From the NCBI RefSeq assembly GCF_016428855.1, contig NZ_JAELTN010000037.1:1-55051 (forward strand): a stretch of 55,051 nucleotides of DNA. The letters run 5' to 3'. Position 1 is the first letter of the stretch, and each line of letters starts with the position of its first letter. This DNA comes from Pedobacter sp. ASV28. GTDB taxonomy: Bacteria; Bacteroidota; Bacteroidia; Sphingobacteriales; Sphingobacteriaceae. Shown here piece by piece: positions 25,423-33,886 of the stretch. The position numbers were made by a program, and so were the translations under genes. A model generated the notes under the pieces. The model was given only the letters and a program-made list of their open reading frames with translations. It did no database searches and was not told the origin of the DNA.

Positions 25423-28400
25423 TTAATGGGCAATAATTAAAGGCAACGAAACTGCCGGTTTATTGGTTTCTATAACTCGCACAAAATATAGTCCTGCAGC
25501 AAACAAGTCCACTGGAACCGTATACCATGACACCCCTCTAATTACGGCTTCAAAAACAATCACGCCAATGGAGTTAACGAAAACTACTTTAGCATAATTT
25601 GTTGGAATGTATCCTAAGTTTACAGTAACGTCTTTACTAGCTGGGTTTGGATAAATTAGTACAGACTGATTACTTAGAATTTTAACCACTTTCTCCACTG
25701 AGTAATCAAATTTACCATCTTCATCCACTGCTTTAAGGCGATAATAATTATTGCCCGTTACCGGCGAAGAATGCCTAGCTTGGTAAACGAACTTGTTTTC
25801 AACTGCCAGCTGCTCTGCCACTTTTTTATAATCAGTAAAATCTGTACGCCATTCTAGTTCATAACGCTTTACATTTACTTGCGATGCAACATGCCAATTT
25901 AAGTTTACCTGTTGTTTGTTATAAATGGCATTAAATGACAATATCTTTACTGGCAATGTATTGAAATAATTATAGGAGAAGGCTACCGCATTAGGTCCAA
26001 CATTATCTTCATCCAACGCACTGATCAGAATTGCATTTTCTCTGTCATACTCATCTGCCCCAATATCGGCTACCCCATTTCTACCTTGACTTTCGTTATC
26101 TTTTAGAACATAACTAAACGAGCCGACCGAAGCATTAATCGCAGGACTAGCCGAACTTAAGCGTAAAACTTTATTGGTTTTTTTTAATTCGCAACCAGTA
26201 CCATTACAATTAGGCTGCTCTAATAACGGATTGATATTTTTAATTTGTACTTCGGGGACGGTGATACCAATGGTAGCTGTATTAGTGGTATACATGATGT
26301 TATTACTAAAAGCCACGCCAGCTAAAGAAGCGGTACTGTAAGCCTTTACAATTTGAGTGGCATCTTCCACCACCACATTATTTGTGATCAAGCAATTAAT
26401 CGGGGCCTTATCATATTTATAGCCGATCTCGATATTCGATTTATTGTTCACAAAAGTATTAAAGGCAACCACAACCTCTTCTGGCACATAGTGCTTAGCC
26501 AAATCTGTCGGATTTTCCACGTTAAATGCATCGCCATTGGTAATGGTAATTGCAGCATCGAAAACACTTCCCGTTAGACCTGAAAAATAGTTATTGAAAA
26601 TTTTATGATTTTTGCCATAAACCCTAACACCACCACAGCCAATAATGCTGGTATTGCCATTCTCATTGGTATAACTTGCTGTTTTTCCCTCTCCGAAGAA
26701 ATAATTTCCCTCTACCACGCTATTATTGCCCTGTCGCAAACATAACGTACCTAAGGACCTCCTGAAAGTATTATATCTTATGGTATTCGCAAAAGACTTT
26801 ACCGATACAATTTCCGGATCGCCGTCACAATCTTCAAAAAGATTATATTCTACTACAGTGTAACCGTTACTTTGAGAAAGTGTGCTTACGCCGATACGAA
26901 TGGTTTCCTTTTCATTTTCTTCCCTTGGGCCATTATTCCTAAAAATATTATAGCTAATCGTATCATGTTGGGTTTGCTGATTGATATTTCCATCTAACAG
27001 TATAAACTTGCCCGATTTCGTTTTCCCTTCGAATAAATTATAATCAATCTTGTTATGCCCAGATTTTAAGGGGGCTGTACTTCCAAAAGTATCGCCAATA
27101 TAAAGCCAATTGCAGGAAGCTATATTTGTTTCATCAAGAGCAAAACTATTTCTCGTAATGCTAACCCTGCTGCAGTTTAACATTTTAATTCCCGTTCCAA
27201 CATTTGCACTTTTAAACGAGAACCCTTGTAGGGTCAAATACTGGAGTCCATCTAAAACAAGAGCAGTTGCGCCATTTAATATCGCTTGCCCCTGGTTTTT
27301 AGCTTTGATGAGGATTGGCCGATTGGGACAAGCGGAACGGTTAATGGTTAAGCTGCTTAAATCATAGGTGCCGTTTTCCACCAAAATAACATCGCCAGGA
27401 TTCATTGCCGAAAGCGCGGCCTTAAATTCGGCTACGGTACTTACGTTACGAGTGATTCCAGGTGTAGTGTTAATGTCCACCGTTGCCCCAATAGACATGT
27501 CGGAAGTGACGATAAACGTTTTTGATACCTGAGTACCAGATAAGCTTCCTGTCCAACCATTAAGCTGATAACATGACGCTGTCGTAATTGTAGCAGTAAC
27601 TGTAGTTTCACTAGAATACTTACCATTTGTTGAAGTTGGCGATAAGGTGATCAAGCCATTTGAAGGTTGCACTACCGTAACGGTATAGTCTGCAGGAGGA
27701 GCGGTATGATCTACAGCTACATTGGCCCCAATAACCATATTGGTGGCAATGTTAAATGTTTTGGTCAATTCCGTGCCAGATAAATCTCCAGTCCAACCGT
27801 TATTAATATAACCTTGCGGTAAGGTTAATGTAGCGGTAACCTGATCATTAACCTGATAACTAGTCTGAGAAGGACTTAGGTTAATGGTACCATAGCTCGG
27901 TTGTTCAACATTAATAATTCTGGCTGTTGGCGATGATAAAAATGAAATATCGGCAATTGGATTTTTACCTATATAAACATCATCAATAGCGAAATCAGAA
28001 CTGGCCACCTGCGTATCGGTGGTGTGATTAATTCTTAAAGCATGAAACTCCTTAAAAACAGCAGCCCTATTTCCGCTCACTGTTGGATTATAGGCTTCTC
28101 TTAACGAAAACTCAGTAGCATTTAACATCCCATTAAGAGCTATCCGAAATTTTTCGGATACAAGGTCTGTTTTTATTGAGATCCTGAGCCAGCTATTGCT
28201 TGCCCAAGTACCTACATCCACAAAAGAACTCCCATTTGATACCCTAATTTTATTATCGACAGTGAATTCAACCACGTAAATTCTTTTTAAACTACCTCCA
28301 TACTGGTCATATGCGGTCAAGTAGATGCCTTTAGTAACAAAAGAAACAGGGTTGATCCACATATCCGTATAAAACACCTCTCTAATACCTGTTTCTACAC

Positions 28401-28647
28401 CAGAATAGGCGTTGTAATTGACTAATAACGCAGATGATGCATTACTAAAGTTTAAACTATTAGTTCCCGTTTTTGCTTTTGAGTTGCTCACTATGGAATT
28501 CCCTGCCGCTACCGTCCATAAACCTTGGCCATTTATTCCCCCCAAAGCATAGATTGGTGATTCGAACGATGTTTTGATAACAGTTTGCGCCAGCGAAGAC
28601 AACTGCAAAAACAGAAGCCCTGTTAAAAAGTAACTAATTGGTTTCAT
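25423..28647 (-). CDS. Secreted PL6-family polysaccharide lyase (alginate lyase/chondroitinase B type) with T9SS tail
   Basis: A 1074-residue exported enzyme. In order it has a signal peptide (1-20), a jelly-roll-like domain (23-235), two InlB-B-like repeats (about 245-312 and 320-392, each with GWTG.LSGT), a right-handed beta-helix (about 400-865), an Ig/FN3-like linker (about 898-990) and a T9SS type A sorting domain (995-1074, IYPNPAS). Catalytic residues can be placed by spacing: Glu612, Lys617 and Arg638 keep the 5- and 21-residue spacing of Glu245, Lys250 and Arg271 in Pedobacter heparinus chondroitinase B. It should cleave uronate polymers by beta-elimination outside the cell. The substrate (alginate versus dermatan or chondroitin) is undecided. 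Its gene interrupts the ribosomal operon. Confidence 0.88.
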   Translation of the reverse strand: MKPISYFLTGLLFLQLSSLAQTVIKTSFESPIYALGGINGQGLWTVAAGNSIVSNSKAKTGTNSLNFSNASSALLVNYNAYSGVETGIREVFYTDMWINPVSFVTKGIYLTAYDQYGGSLKRIYVVEFTVDNKIRVSNGSSFVDVGTWASNSWLRISIKTDLVSEKFRIALNGMLNATEFSLREAYNPTVSGNRAAVFKEFHALRINHTTDTQVASSDFAIDDVYIGKNPIADISFLSSPTARIINVEQPSYGTINLSPSQTSYQVNDQVTATLTLPQGYINNGWTGDLSGTELTKTFNIATNMVIGANVAVDHTAPPADYTVTVVQPSNGLITLSPTSTNGKYSSETTVTATITTASCYQLNGWTGSLSGTQVSKTFIVTSDMSIGATVDINTTPGITRNVSTVAEFKAALSAMNPGDVILVENGTYDLSSLTINRSACPNRPILIKAKNQGQAILNGATALVLDGLQYLTLQGFSFKSANVGTGIKMLNCSRVSITRNSFALDETNIASCNWLYIGDTFGSTAPLKSGHNKIDYNLFEGKTKSGKFILLDGNINQQTQHDTISYNIFRNNGPREENEKETIRIGVSTLSQSNGYTVVEYNLFEDCDGDPEIVSVKSFANTIRYNTFRRSLGTLCLRQGNNSVVEGNYFFGEGKTASYTNENGNTSIIGCGGVRVYGKNHKIFNNYFSGLTGSVFDAAITITNGDAFNVENPTDLAKHYVPEEVVVAFNTFVNNKSNIEIGYKYDKAPINCLITNNVVVEDATQIVKAYSTASLAGVAFSNNIMYTTNTATIGITVPEVQIKNINPLLEQPNCNGTGCELKKTNKVLRLSSASPAINASVGSFSYVLKDNESQGRNGVADIGADEYDRENAILISALDEDNVGPNAVAFSYNYFNTLPVKILSFNAIYNKQQVNLNWHVASQVNVKRYELEWRTDFTDYKKVAEQLAVENKFVYQARHSSPVTGNNYYRLKAVDEDGKFDYSVEKVVKILSNQSVLIYPNPASKDVTVNLGYIPTNYAKVVFVNSIGVIVFEAVIRGVSWYTVPVDLFAAGLYFVRVIETNKPAVSLPLIIAH

Positions 28648-28653
28648 GAAAGG

Positions 28654-28712
28654 TATATTTGGTTGACCAAAAATTGGTAAACCAAATATAATGACTTTAA
28701 CATAAAAACAAA
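28654..28712 (-). promoter_or_regulatory. Promoter and tandem palindromic operator of the PL6 lyase gene
   Basis: On the minus strand TTTG (28712-28709), 18 bases, then TATATTTG (28690-28683) form a near-perfect Bacteroidota promoter. Overlapping it are two copies of TTGGTnnACCAA, at 28659-28670 and 28674-28685, 15 bases apart. They lie inside a larger inverted repeat (28654-28690, 17-base arms with one mismatch). RNA would start near 28676, within the palindrome, so the site probably acts as DNA, as a repressor operator. Confidence 0.75.
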
Positions 28713-28814
28713 TTTATAATCGCTTTTAAAATATCGCAGCTCATCTCTTTACTTCTATCGTTAATGCTTTTTAGAAATTACGTTAAACTTCTTGCAATGC
28801 CGTATATTTGCCCC

Positions 28815-29489
28815 ATGCGTTTTGATATTATCTCTGTATTACCCGACTTGTTAACCAGTCCTTTTGCCCATTCTATTTTACAAAGGGCCCAGACTAAAGG
28901 TATTGCCGAAATTGTAGTACACAATCTACGTGACTATGCCACTAACAAGCAAAAAAGTGTAGACGACTATCCTTATGGCGGTGGCAGTGGCATGGTCATG
29001 AGCATTCCTCCCTTTGCCGCCTGCATCGAAAAACTAAAGTGCGAACGCAGCTACGATGAGGTGATTTTCATGAGCCCTGATGGGGAAACGCTAAATCAGA
29101 CCATCGCCAATGGCCTATCTATAAAAAAGAACATCATTATTTTATGTGGGCATTACAAGGGTATTGATCAACGCATAAGGGATATCTACGTAACTCGAGA
29201 AATCTCTATTGGCGATTATGTACTGTCTGGCGGAGAATTACCTGCTGCCGTTTTGGTAGATGCGGTAACCAGGTTAATCCCTGGTGTACTCAATGATGAG
29301 ACCTCTGCTTTATCGGACAGCTTTCAAGGAGAATTATTAGATGCCCCCATCTACACTAGACCAGCAGATTGGCAAGGACATAGGGTACCAGATGTATTAT
29401 TAAGTGGCCACGAAGCTAAGATAAATGAGTGGCGTCATGAAGAAGCCCTTAAACGTACCCAACAACGGAGGCCAGACCTTTTAAAGTAA
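28815..29489 (+). CDS. trmD: tRNA (guanine-N1)-methyltransferase TrmD
   Basis: A 224-residue SPOUT methyltransferase that makes m1G37 in tRNAs and prevents frameshifting. Motifs are [13 protein letters not shown] at the start, [13 protein letters not shown], the trefoil-knot SAM site [12 protein letters not shown], and [13 protein letters not shown]. The frame is open upstream to an ATG at 28764, but the family start MRFD is at 28815. A TATATTTG box ends 4 bases before that ATG, so the message may be almost leaderless. It is followed by rplS but separated from rimM by a lipoprotein gene and the lyase gene. Confidence 0.95.
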   Translation: MRFDIISVLPDLLTSPFAHSILQRAQTKGIAEIVVHNLRDYATNKQKSVDDYPYGGGSGMVMSIPPFAACIEKLKCERSYDEVIFMSPDGETLNQTIANGLSIKKNIIILCGHYKGIDQRIRDIYVTREISIGDYVLSGGELPAAVLVDAVTRLIPGVLNDETSALSDSFQGELLDAPIYTRPADWQGHRVPDVLLSGHEAKINEWRHEEALKRTQQRRPDLLK

Positions 29490-29624
29490 AACATAAACCA
29501 TTTGAAAAGAGGAAAATATACATTTTCAAATATTTTTAATATTCGCTTTTATTTTCAAAATATATTTCCTAATATTGCAGTCCGATTTTAAACAATACAA
29601 AAATCGGCTTAATAGCTTAAAATC

Positions 29625-29972
29625 ATGGATTTAGTAAAATTTGTAGAAGAACAGGTAAGCACTAAAAAAGAATTTCCTTCTTTCAAATCAGGAGATACCA
29701 TTAGTGTCCACTATAAAATTCGCGAGGGTAACAAAGAGCGTATCCAAATTTACCAAGGTGTTGTTATTCAACGCAACAGTGCTGGTGCCAACGAAACTTT
29801 TACAGTACGTAAAATTAGCAATGGCGTTGGTGTGGAACGTATCTTTCCTTTCAGTTCTCCAAACATAGAGAAAGTTGAAGTCAACAGTCACGGTAAAGTT
29901 CGTAGAGCTAAATTGTTCTATCTACGCAGCTTAACTGGTAAAGCAGCACGTATCAAATCTTTAAGAAAGTAA
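29625..29972 (+). CDS. rplS: 50S ribosomal protein L19
   Basis: A 115-residue L19 of normal length: [48 protein letters not shown] and the C-terminal [12 protein letters not shown]. It sits at the interface of the 30S and 50S subunits. It follows trmD by 135 bases; that gap has a TAATATTG at 29570-29577, one base off the -7 consensus, so it may have its own promoter. A strong terminator follows. Confidence 0.98.
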   Translation: MDLVKFVEEQVSTKKEFPSFKSGDTISVHYKIREGNKERIQIYQGVVIQRNSAGANETFTVRKISNGVGVERIFPFSSPNIEKVEVNSHGKVRRAKLFYLRSLTGKAARIKSLRK

Positions 29973-29994
29973 TTTTTCTTAAAACAAAACATAT

Positions 29995-30027
29995 AACCTT
30001 CACGATTAACTTCGTGGAGGTTTTTTT
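29995..30027 (+). terminator. Intrinsic terminator after rplS
   Basis: AACCTTCACGA (29995-30005) pairs with TCGTGGAGGTT (30012-30022), 11 pairs with one G-U, followed by a run of T. It ends the trmD-rplS unit. Confidence 0.9.
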
Positions 30028-30032
30028 GTTTA

Positions 30033-30040
30033 TATCTTTG
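30033..30040 (+). promoter_or_regulatory. Putative -7 box of the amino-acid dehydrogenase gene
   Basis: TATCTTTG fits TAnnTTTG and lies 26 bases before the ATG at 30067, right after the rplS terminator. No good -33 TTTG is visible because the terminator occupies that place. Confidence 0.5.
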
Positions 30041-30066
30041 CAGGTACCAAATAGAGACCAATAATA

Positions 30067-31293
30067 ATGAAAGAACTTTTAAAAAAGTACGAAGAAAAAC
30101 AACCGGAAATTGTTTTTGAATGGAAAGATAAAGAATCGGAAGCCGAAGGATGGGTTGTGATCAATTCGTTACGTGGTGGTGCAGCCGGTGGTGGTACCCG
30201 AATGAGAAAGGGCCTGGATAAAAGAGAAGTAGAATCCCTGGCAAAAACCATGGAAGTGAAGTTCACCGTCTCAGGACCACCCATTGGCGGTGCCAAATCG
30301 GGCATTAATTTCGACCCTGCCGATCCGCGCAAAAAAGGAGTGCTTGAACGTTGGTACAAAGCCGTAATGCCATTATTGAAAAGTTATTATGGCACTGGGG
30401 GCGATCTAAACATCGACGAGATACATGAAGTTATTCCCATTACCGAAAACTATGGCCTTTGGCATCCTCAGGAAGGTGTAATTAACGGCCATTATCAAGC
30501 TAGGGAAAATGAACGTATCCATCAAATTGGACAATTACGCTATGGCGTTTCAAAAGTCCTTGAAGATTTAAGCTATACGCCCGACATCAAGAGAAAGTAC
30601 AAAGTGGCCGATATGATTACGGGTTATGGCGTTGCCGAATCCATTAAACATTTTTACCATATCTGGGGTGGTGAACTCCATGGGAAACGGGCCATTATAC
30701 AAGGCTGGGGCAATGTAGCTGCTGCCGCAGGCTATTACCTATCACAACAAGGTGTTAAAATAGTTGGCATCATTGATCGCGTTGGCGGTTTAATCGACCC
30801 AAAAGGCTTCACACCATCTACAATTGCCGAATTATTCAATAATCGGGTCAACAACACCTTAGTTTCCGAACACTTACTTTCTTTTGATGAAGCCAATGAA
30901 AAAATATGGGGAATGGGTGCAGAAATTTTTGTACCAGCCGCAGCCTCCAGGTTAGTCAAACAAAATGAAGTAGATCAATTGATCAAAGGTGGCATAGAAG
31001 TGATCGCATGTGGTGCCAATGTGCCATTTGCAGATAAGGAAATCTTTTTCGGTAGTATTATGGAGCATGCCGACAATCACCTTGCCGTTATTCCAGACTT
31101 TATTGCCAATTGTGGCATGGCTAGGGTATTTGCCTATCTCATGCAACGTAACGTAGAAATGAGTGATGATGCCATCTTTTCAGATGCTTCCAACATTATC
31201 TACAATGCCTTAAAAGCAATACACCAGAATTCGAACAAAAAAATAAATTTATCAAGAACTGCTTTTGAAATTGCATTAAAACAATTAGTATAA
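30067..31293 (+). CDS. Glu/Leu/Phe/Val dehydrogenase
   Basis: A 408-residue NAD(P)-dependent amino-acid dehydrogenase. The N-terminal dimerisation/catalytic domain has the glycine-rich GGAAGGGTRMR (37-47) and the catalytic lysine motif PPIGGAKSGI (Lys77). The C-terminal Rossmann domain has IIQGWGNVAAAAGYYL (about 212-227). It deaminates an L-amino acid to its keto acid, linking amino-acid and carbon metabolism; which amino acid is not clear, with leucine or glutamate likeliest. Its stop overlaps the MscS start by one base (TAATG). Confidence 0.9.
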   Translation: MKELLKKYEEKQPEIVFEWKDKESEAEGWVVINSLRGGAAGGGTRMRKGLDKREVESLAKTMEVKFTVSGPPIGGAKSGINFDPADPRKKGVLERWYKAVMPLLKSYYGTGGDLNIDEIHEVIPITENYGLWHPQEGVINGHYQARENERIHQIGQLRYGVSKVLEDLSYTPDIKRKYKVADMITGYGVAESIKHFYHIWGGELHGKRAIIQGWGNVAAAAGYYLSQQGVKIVGIIDRVGGLIDPKGFTPSTIAELFNNRVNNTLVSEHLLSFDEANEKIWGMGAEIFVPAAASRLVKQNEVDQLIKGGIEVIACGANVPFADKEIFFGSIMEHADNHLAVIPDFIANCGMARVFAYLMQRNVEMSDDAIFSDASNIIYNALKAIHQNSNKKINLSRTAFEIALKQLV

Positions 31294-32432
31294 TGGAAGT
31301 TAACTTTTTCGAACAAATCTTTTGGGGCAATACCATAAAGCAGTATTGCATTTTTGCAGCTATCATCCTGATAGGTCTTTTCTTTAAAAGAATAGTATCC
31401 CGCTTACTTAGTAAGCTGGTTTTCAAACTCTTCAAAAAATTTGCCGACGAGGTTAATTCCGAAACCTTTATATCGCTGCTGTTAAAGCCAATAGAGTTTT
31501 TCATTACACTTTCTACCCTATACATTGCCATTAACCAGCTAAAGCATCCATTAGAAGTTACTTTTTTCCATTATAAAAAAATAGTAGATAAAGTAAAAAT
31601 AAATGAAGCTTTTACCATTGGCGAATTCATTGACAAGATTTTTCTTTTCCTGATCATTCTGTCTATTTTCTGGATTGTACTTAGAATGGTCGATTTTATT
31701 GCCCATGTACTTTTGGTACGTGCCGCTAAGACCAAAAACAAATCCGACGATCAGCTTGTACCTTTTATCAAGGAGCTGTTAAAGTTCATCATCGCTTTTA
31801 TTGGTTTCTTCGTACTATTGGGTTATGTTTTTGAAGTAAATGCAGTAAGTCTCATAACTGGCTTGGGTATTGGAGGTATTGCCATAGCCATGGCTGCCAA
31901 AGAAAGCTTGGAAAACCTGTTAGGTTCTTTCCTGATCTTTATGGACAAACCCTTTACCGTTGGCGATGTGGTAAAGGTAGATGGTGTTGAGGGCACTATA
32001 GAGCGTGTAGGCTTCAGAAGCACTGTGTTGCGTAGCACAGACAAAACAACCTATGTAATTCCCAATAGATCGATGATAGACGGTGTGCTAGAGAATATTA
32101 CCATGCGCAACGCCCGTCGGGTAAAGTTCGATATCGGCCTAACCTACGAGACCAGTTCCGAATCCGTAAAGAAAATCATTGAAGAGATTAACCGTTATTT
32201 AAAGGAACATCCCGGTATTACGGATGGCACTGTTGCCCTCGACTCTTTCGGCGATTCATCATTAAAGGTGCAAATCATCTATTTAGTTCCAATGAAAAAA
32301 GAGTTTGACCTGTTAAAAATCAAGGAAGAAGCTAATTTTAAGATCATTGAGATTGTACAACGCAATGGATCTGAATTTGCATACCCAACACAACGTACCG
32401 TAGGCGAAAATACAGCGCCCGCAGGTAAGTAA
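31293..32432 (+). CDS. Small-conductance mechanosensitive ion channel (MscS family)
   Basis: A 379-residue membrane protein with about four hydrophobic segments in residues 10-190. The pore helix and beta-domain signature is LITGLGIGGIAIAMAAKES, then LLGSFLIFMDKPFTVGD, GTIERVGFRST and VIPNRSMIDGVLEN. It should open under membrane tension and release osmolytes. The start codon shares a base with the dehydrogenase stop, so the two are co-translated; no functional link is obvious. A terminator follows at 32457. Confidence 0.92.
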   Translation: MEVNFFEQIFWGNTIKQYCIFAAIILIGLFFKRIVSRLLSKLVFKLFKKFADEVNSETFISLLLKPIEFFITLSTLYIAINQLKHPLEVTFFHYKKIVDKVKINEAFTIGEFIDKIFLFLIILSIFWIVLRMVDFIAHVLLVRAAKTKNKSDDQLVPFIKELLKFIIAFIGFFVLLGYVFEVNAVSLITGLGIGGIAIAMAAKESLENLLGSFLIFMDKPFTVGDVVKVDGVEGTIERVGFRSTVLRSTDKTTYVIPNRSMIDGVLENITMRNARRVKFDIGLTYETSSESVKKIIEEINRYLKEHPGITDGTVALDSFGDSSLKVQIIYLVPMKKEFDLLKIKEEANFKIIEIVQRNGSEFAYPTQRTVGENTAPAGK

Positions 32433-32456
32433 TCTTTTGTTTAGAAAGCCAATTAT

Positions 32457-32486
32457 AAAAGCCCGATTAATTTTAGTCGGGCTTTT
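32457..32486 (+). terminator. Intrinsic terminator after the MscS gene
   Basis: AAAAGCCCGA (32457-32466) and TCGGGCTTTT (32477-32486) form a perfect 10-pair stem with a 10-base loop and terminal T-run. It lies inside the 350-base gap 32433-32783, which holds this terminator, the psd terminator and otherwise nothing I can recognise. Confidence 0.9.
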
Positions 32487-32729
32487 CGTTTCAATCTTTT
32501 TTACATTTTACGCCATTCCAAGTAACGGAGTAATTTTATGCAAAAGCATTTTCATGTCTATGACAAGCCCTAAAAATAAATTTATTTATAGCTCTTTGCT
32601 ACAGGTCAGAGTGGTGTTACATTTGCAAAATCCATCATGCTGATCCGATACCTATCGGATTTATTTCAGCATCAGCTTTTAAACCAGCTTTAGCTCACTA
32701 TTAATTCGAAGACCAAGGGAAACCACAAA

Positions 32730-32762
32730 AAAGCCTCTTGAGTTTCAAACTCACGAGGCTTT
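32730..32762 (-). terminator. Intrinsic terminator after psd (minus strand)
   Basis: AAAGCCTC, TGAGTTT, CA, AACTCA and GAGGCTTT form a long stem with one mismatch. On the minus strand it ends in a run of six T (32732-32727). It follows the psd stop at 32784 by about 20 bases. Confidence 0.88.
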
Positions 32763-32783
32763 ATATCGCTGCCGATTAATTTT

Positions 32784-33443
32784 TTAGCTTAATTCTCCAA
32801 GCACAGTAATGCCACCTTTTACCACTTGATCCAATTCTAGATTAACCTTAGTACCTAAAGGGAGGAAGATATCAACTCTAGAACCAAATTTGATAAAGCC
32901 GAATTGTTCATTCTGCACTACTTGGTCACCTTCTTTCACATACCAAACAATACGACGGGCCAAAGCTCCTGCAATTTGACGGAACAATACAGGTGTTCCA
33001 TTTTGATGCTCCACCACCACTGTTGTACGTTCATTCTCTGTACTCGATTTTGGATTCCAAGCAGCCAAATACTTACCCGGGTGATATTTAAAAAACTTAA
33101 CTACTCCAGAAATGGGATTTCGGTTGATATGAACATTTACGGGAGACATAAAGATGGAAACCTGTAGGCGCCTATCTTTAAAATATTCTCCTTCTTCAGT
33201 CTCTTCAATCACCACTACCTTGCCATCTGCAGGACAAATAATCAGGTTATTACCGTTGGTAAAAGTACGCTTCGGATTTCTAAAAAACTGTAGTACAATA
33301 ACAAATAGCGCAAACGATAGAATATAGACAAACCATCTCAGCCAAGTAATATCTGCAAATTTGTAATCTACAAATGCATTGATTACAAATATAAAAAGTA
33401 CGGTTAGCGCAATGGAGGTGTATCCTTCTTTATGTATTGTCAT
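32784..33443 (-). CDS. psd: Phosphatidylserine decarboxylase family protein
   Basis: A 219-residue membrane-associated proenzyme of the short (archaeal/Bacteroidota) class. Two hydrophobic helices lie at about 9-25 and 36-54, followed by FFRNPKRT, ICPADGKV, MSPVNVHINRNP and KYHPGKYLAAWNPKS. The self-cleavage site is FGSRVD, with Gly187-Ser188 giving the pyruvoyl prosthetic group. It makes phosphatidylethanolamine from phosphatidylserine. The pssA gene is not adjacent. It is monocistronic here, with its own terminator. Confidence 0.92.
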   Translation of the reverse strand: MTIHKEGYTSIALTVLFIFVINAFVDYKFADITWLRWFVYILSFALFVIVLQFFRNPKRTFTNGNNLIICPADGKVVVIEETEEGEYFKDRRLQVSIFMSPVNVHINRNPISGVVKFFKYHPGKYLAAWNPKSSTENERTTVVVEHQNGTPVLFRQIAGALARRIVWYVKEGDQVVQNEQFGFIKFGSRVDIFLPLGTKVNLELDQVVKGGITVLGELS

Positions 33444-33583
33444 TTAATTCTTTTTTAGTTTAGTGCAAAACTCGTAAAAAATTATAATAAATCATTATAA
33501 ATATAACGTATAGTTATATTTATAAGCGAACTGTTCCTGAATTGAAATACTGCCCCTTCCCTAAAAATGTCTACCTTTAAACC

Positions 33584-33793
33584 ATGAACCCACAACTTTT
33601 GAAGGACTTGGTGACCATGCGAATGCCTTATGGCAAATATCAAGGCAGGCTGTTGTGTGATTTGCCAGAGCCCTATTTAGTATGGTACAATGAAAAAGGT
33701 TTTCCCGCTGGAAAATTAGGGATGTTGCTGGGTACACTTTATGAGATCAAACTTAATGGGCTAGAATATCTTTTGCAGCCGTTGAAGAAGTAA
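33584..33793 (+). CDS. DUF3820 family small protein
   Basis: A 69-residue protein. The segments MRMPYGKYQGRLLCDLPEPY and WYNEKGFPAGKLG, ending LYEIKLNGLEYLLQPL, fit the DUF3820 family (annotated in places as a putative quorum-sensing-regulated virulence factor). The molecular role is unknown. It is transcribed alone, divergently from psd, and followed by a bidirectional terminator. Confidence 0.85.
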   Translation: MNPQLLKDLVTMRMPYGKYQGRLLCDLPEPYLVWYNEKGFPAGKLGMLLGTLYEIKLNGLEYLLQPLKK

Positions 33794-33802
33794 CTTAAAA
33801 GA

Positions 33803-33833
33803 AAACCTCGTAGATCTAAAACCTACGAGGTTT
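33803..33833. terminator. Bidirectional intrinsic terminator
   Basis: AAACCTCGTAG (33803-33813) and CTACGAGGTTT (33823-33833) form a perfect 11-pair stem. It serves the DUF3820 gene on the plus strand. On the minus strand it is followed by TTTTCTTTT and can stop the convergent TonB receptor transcript. Confidence 0.85.
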
Positions 33834-33886
33834 ATGGGTTTCTCGGCCCACTACTTTATGCTCGAAATGACGACCGCTCTATCAAA

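Noticed and set aside
32437..32643. 68-codon frame after the MscS gene
   Set aside because: The MscS terminator lies inside it, no family is recognised and no start signals are seen.
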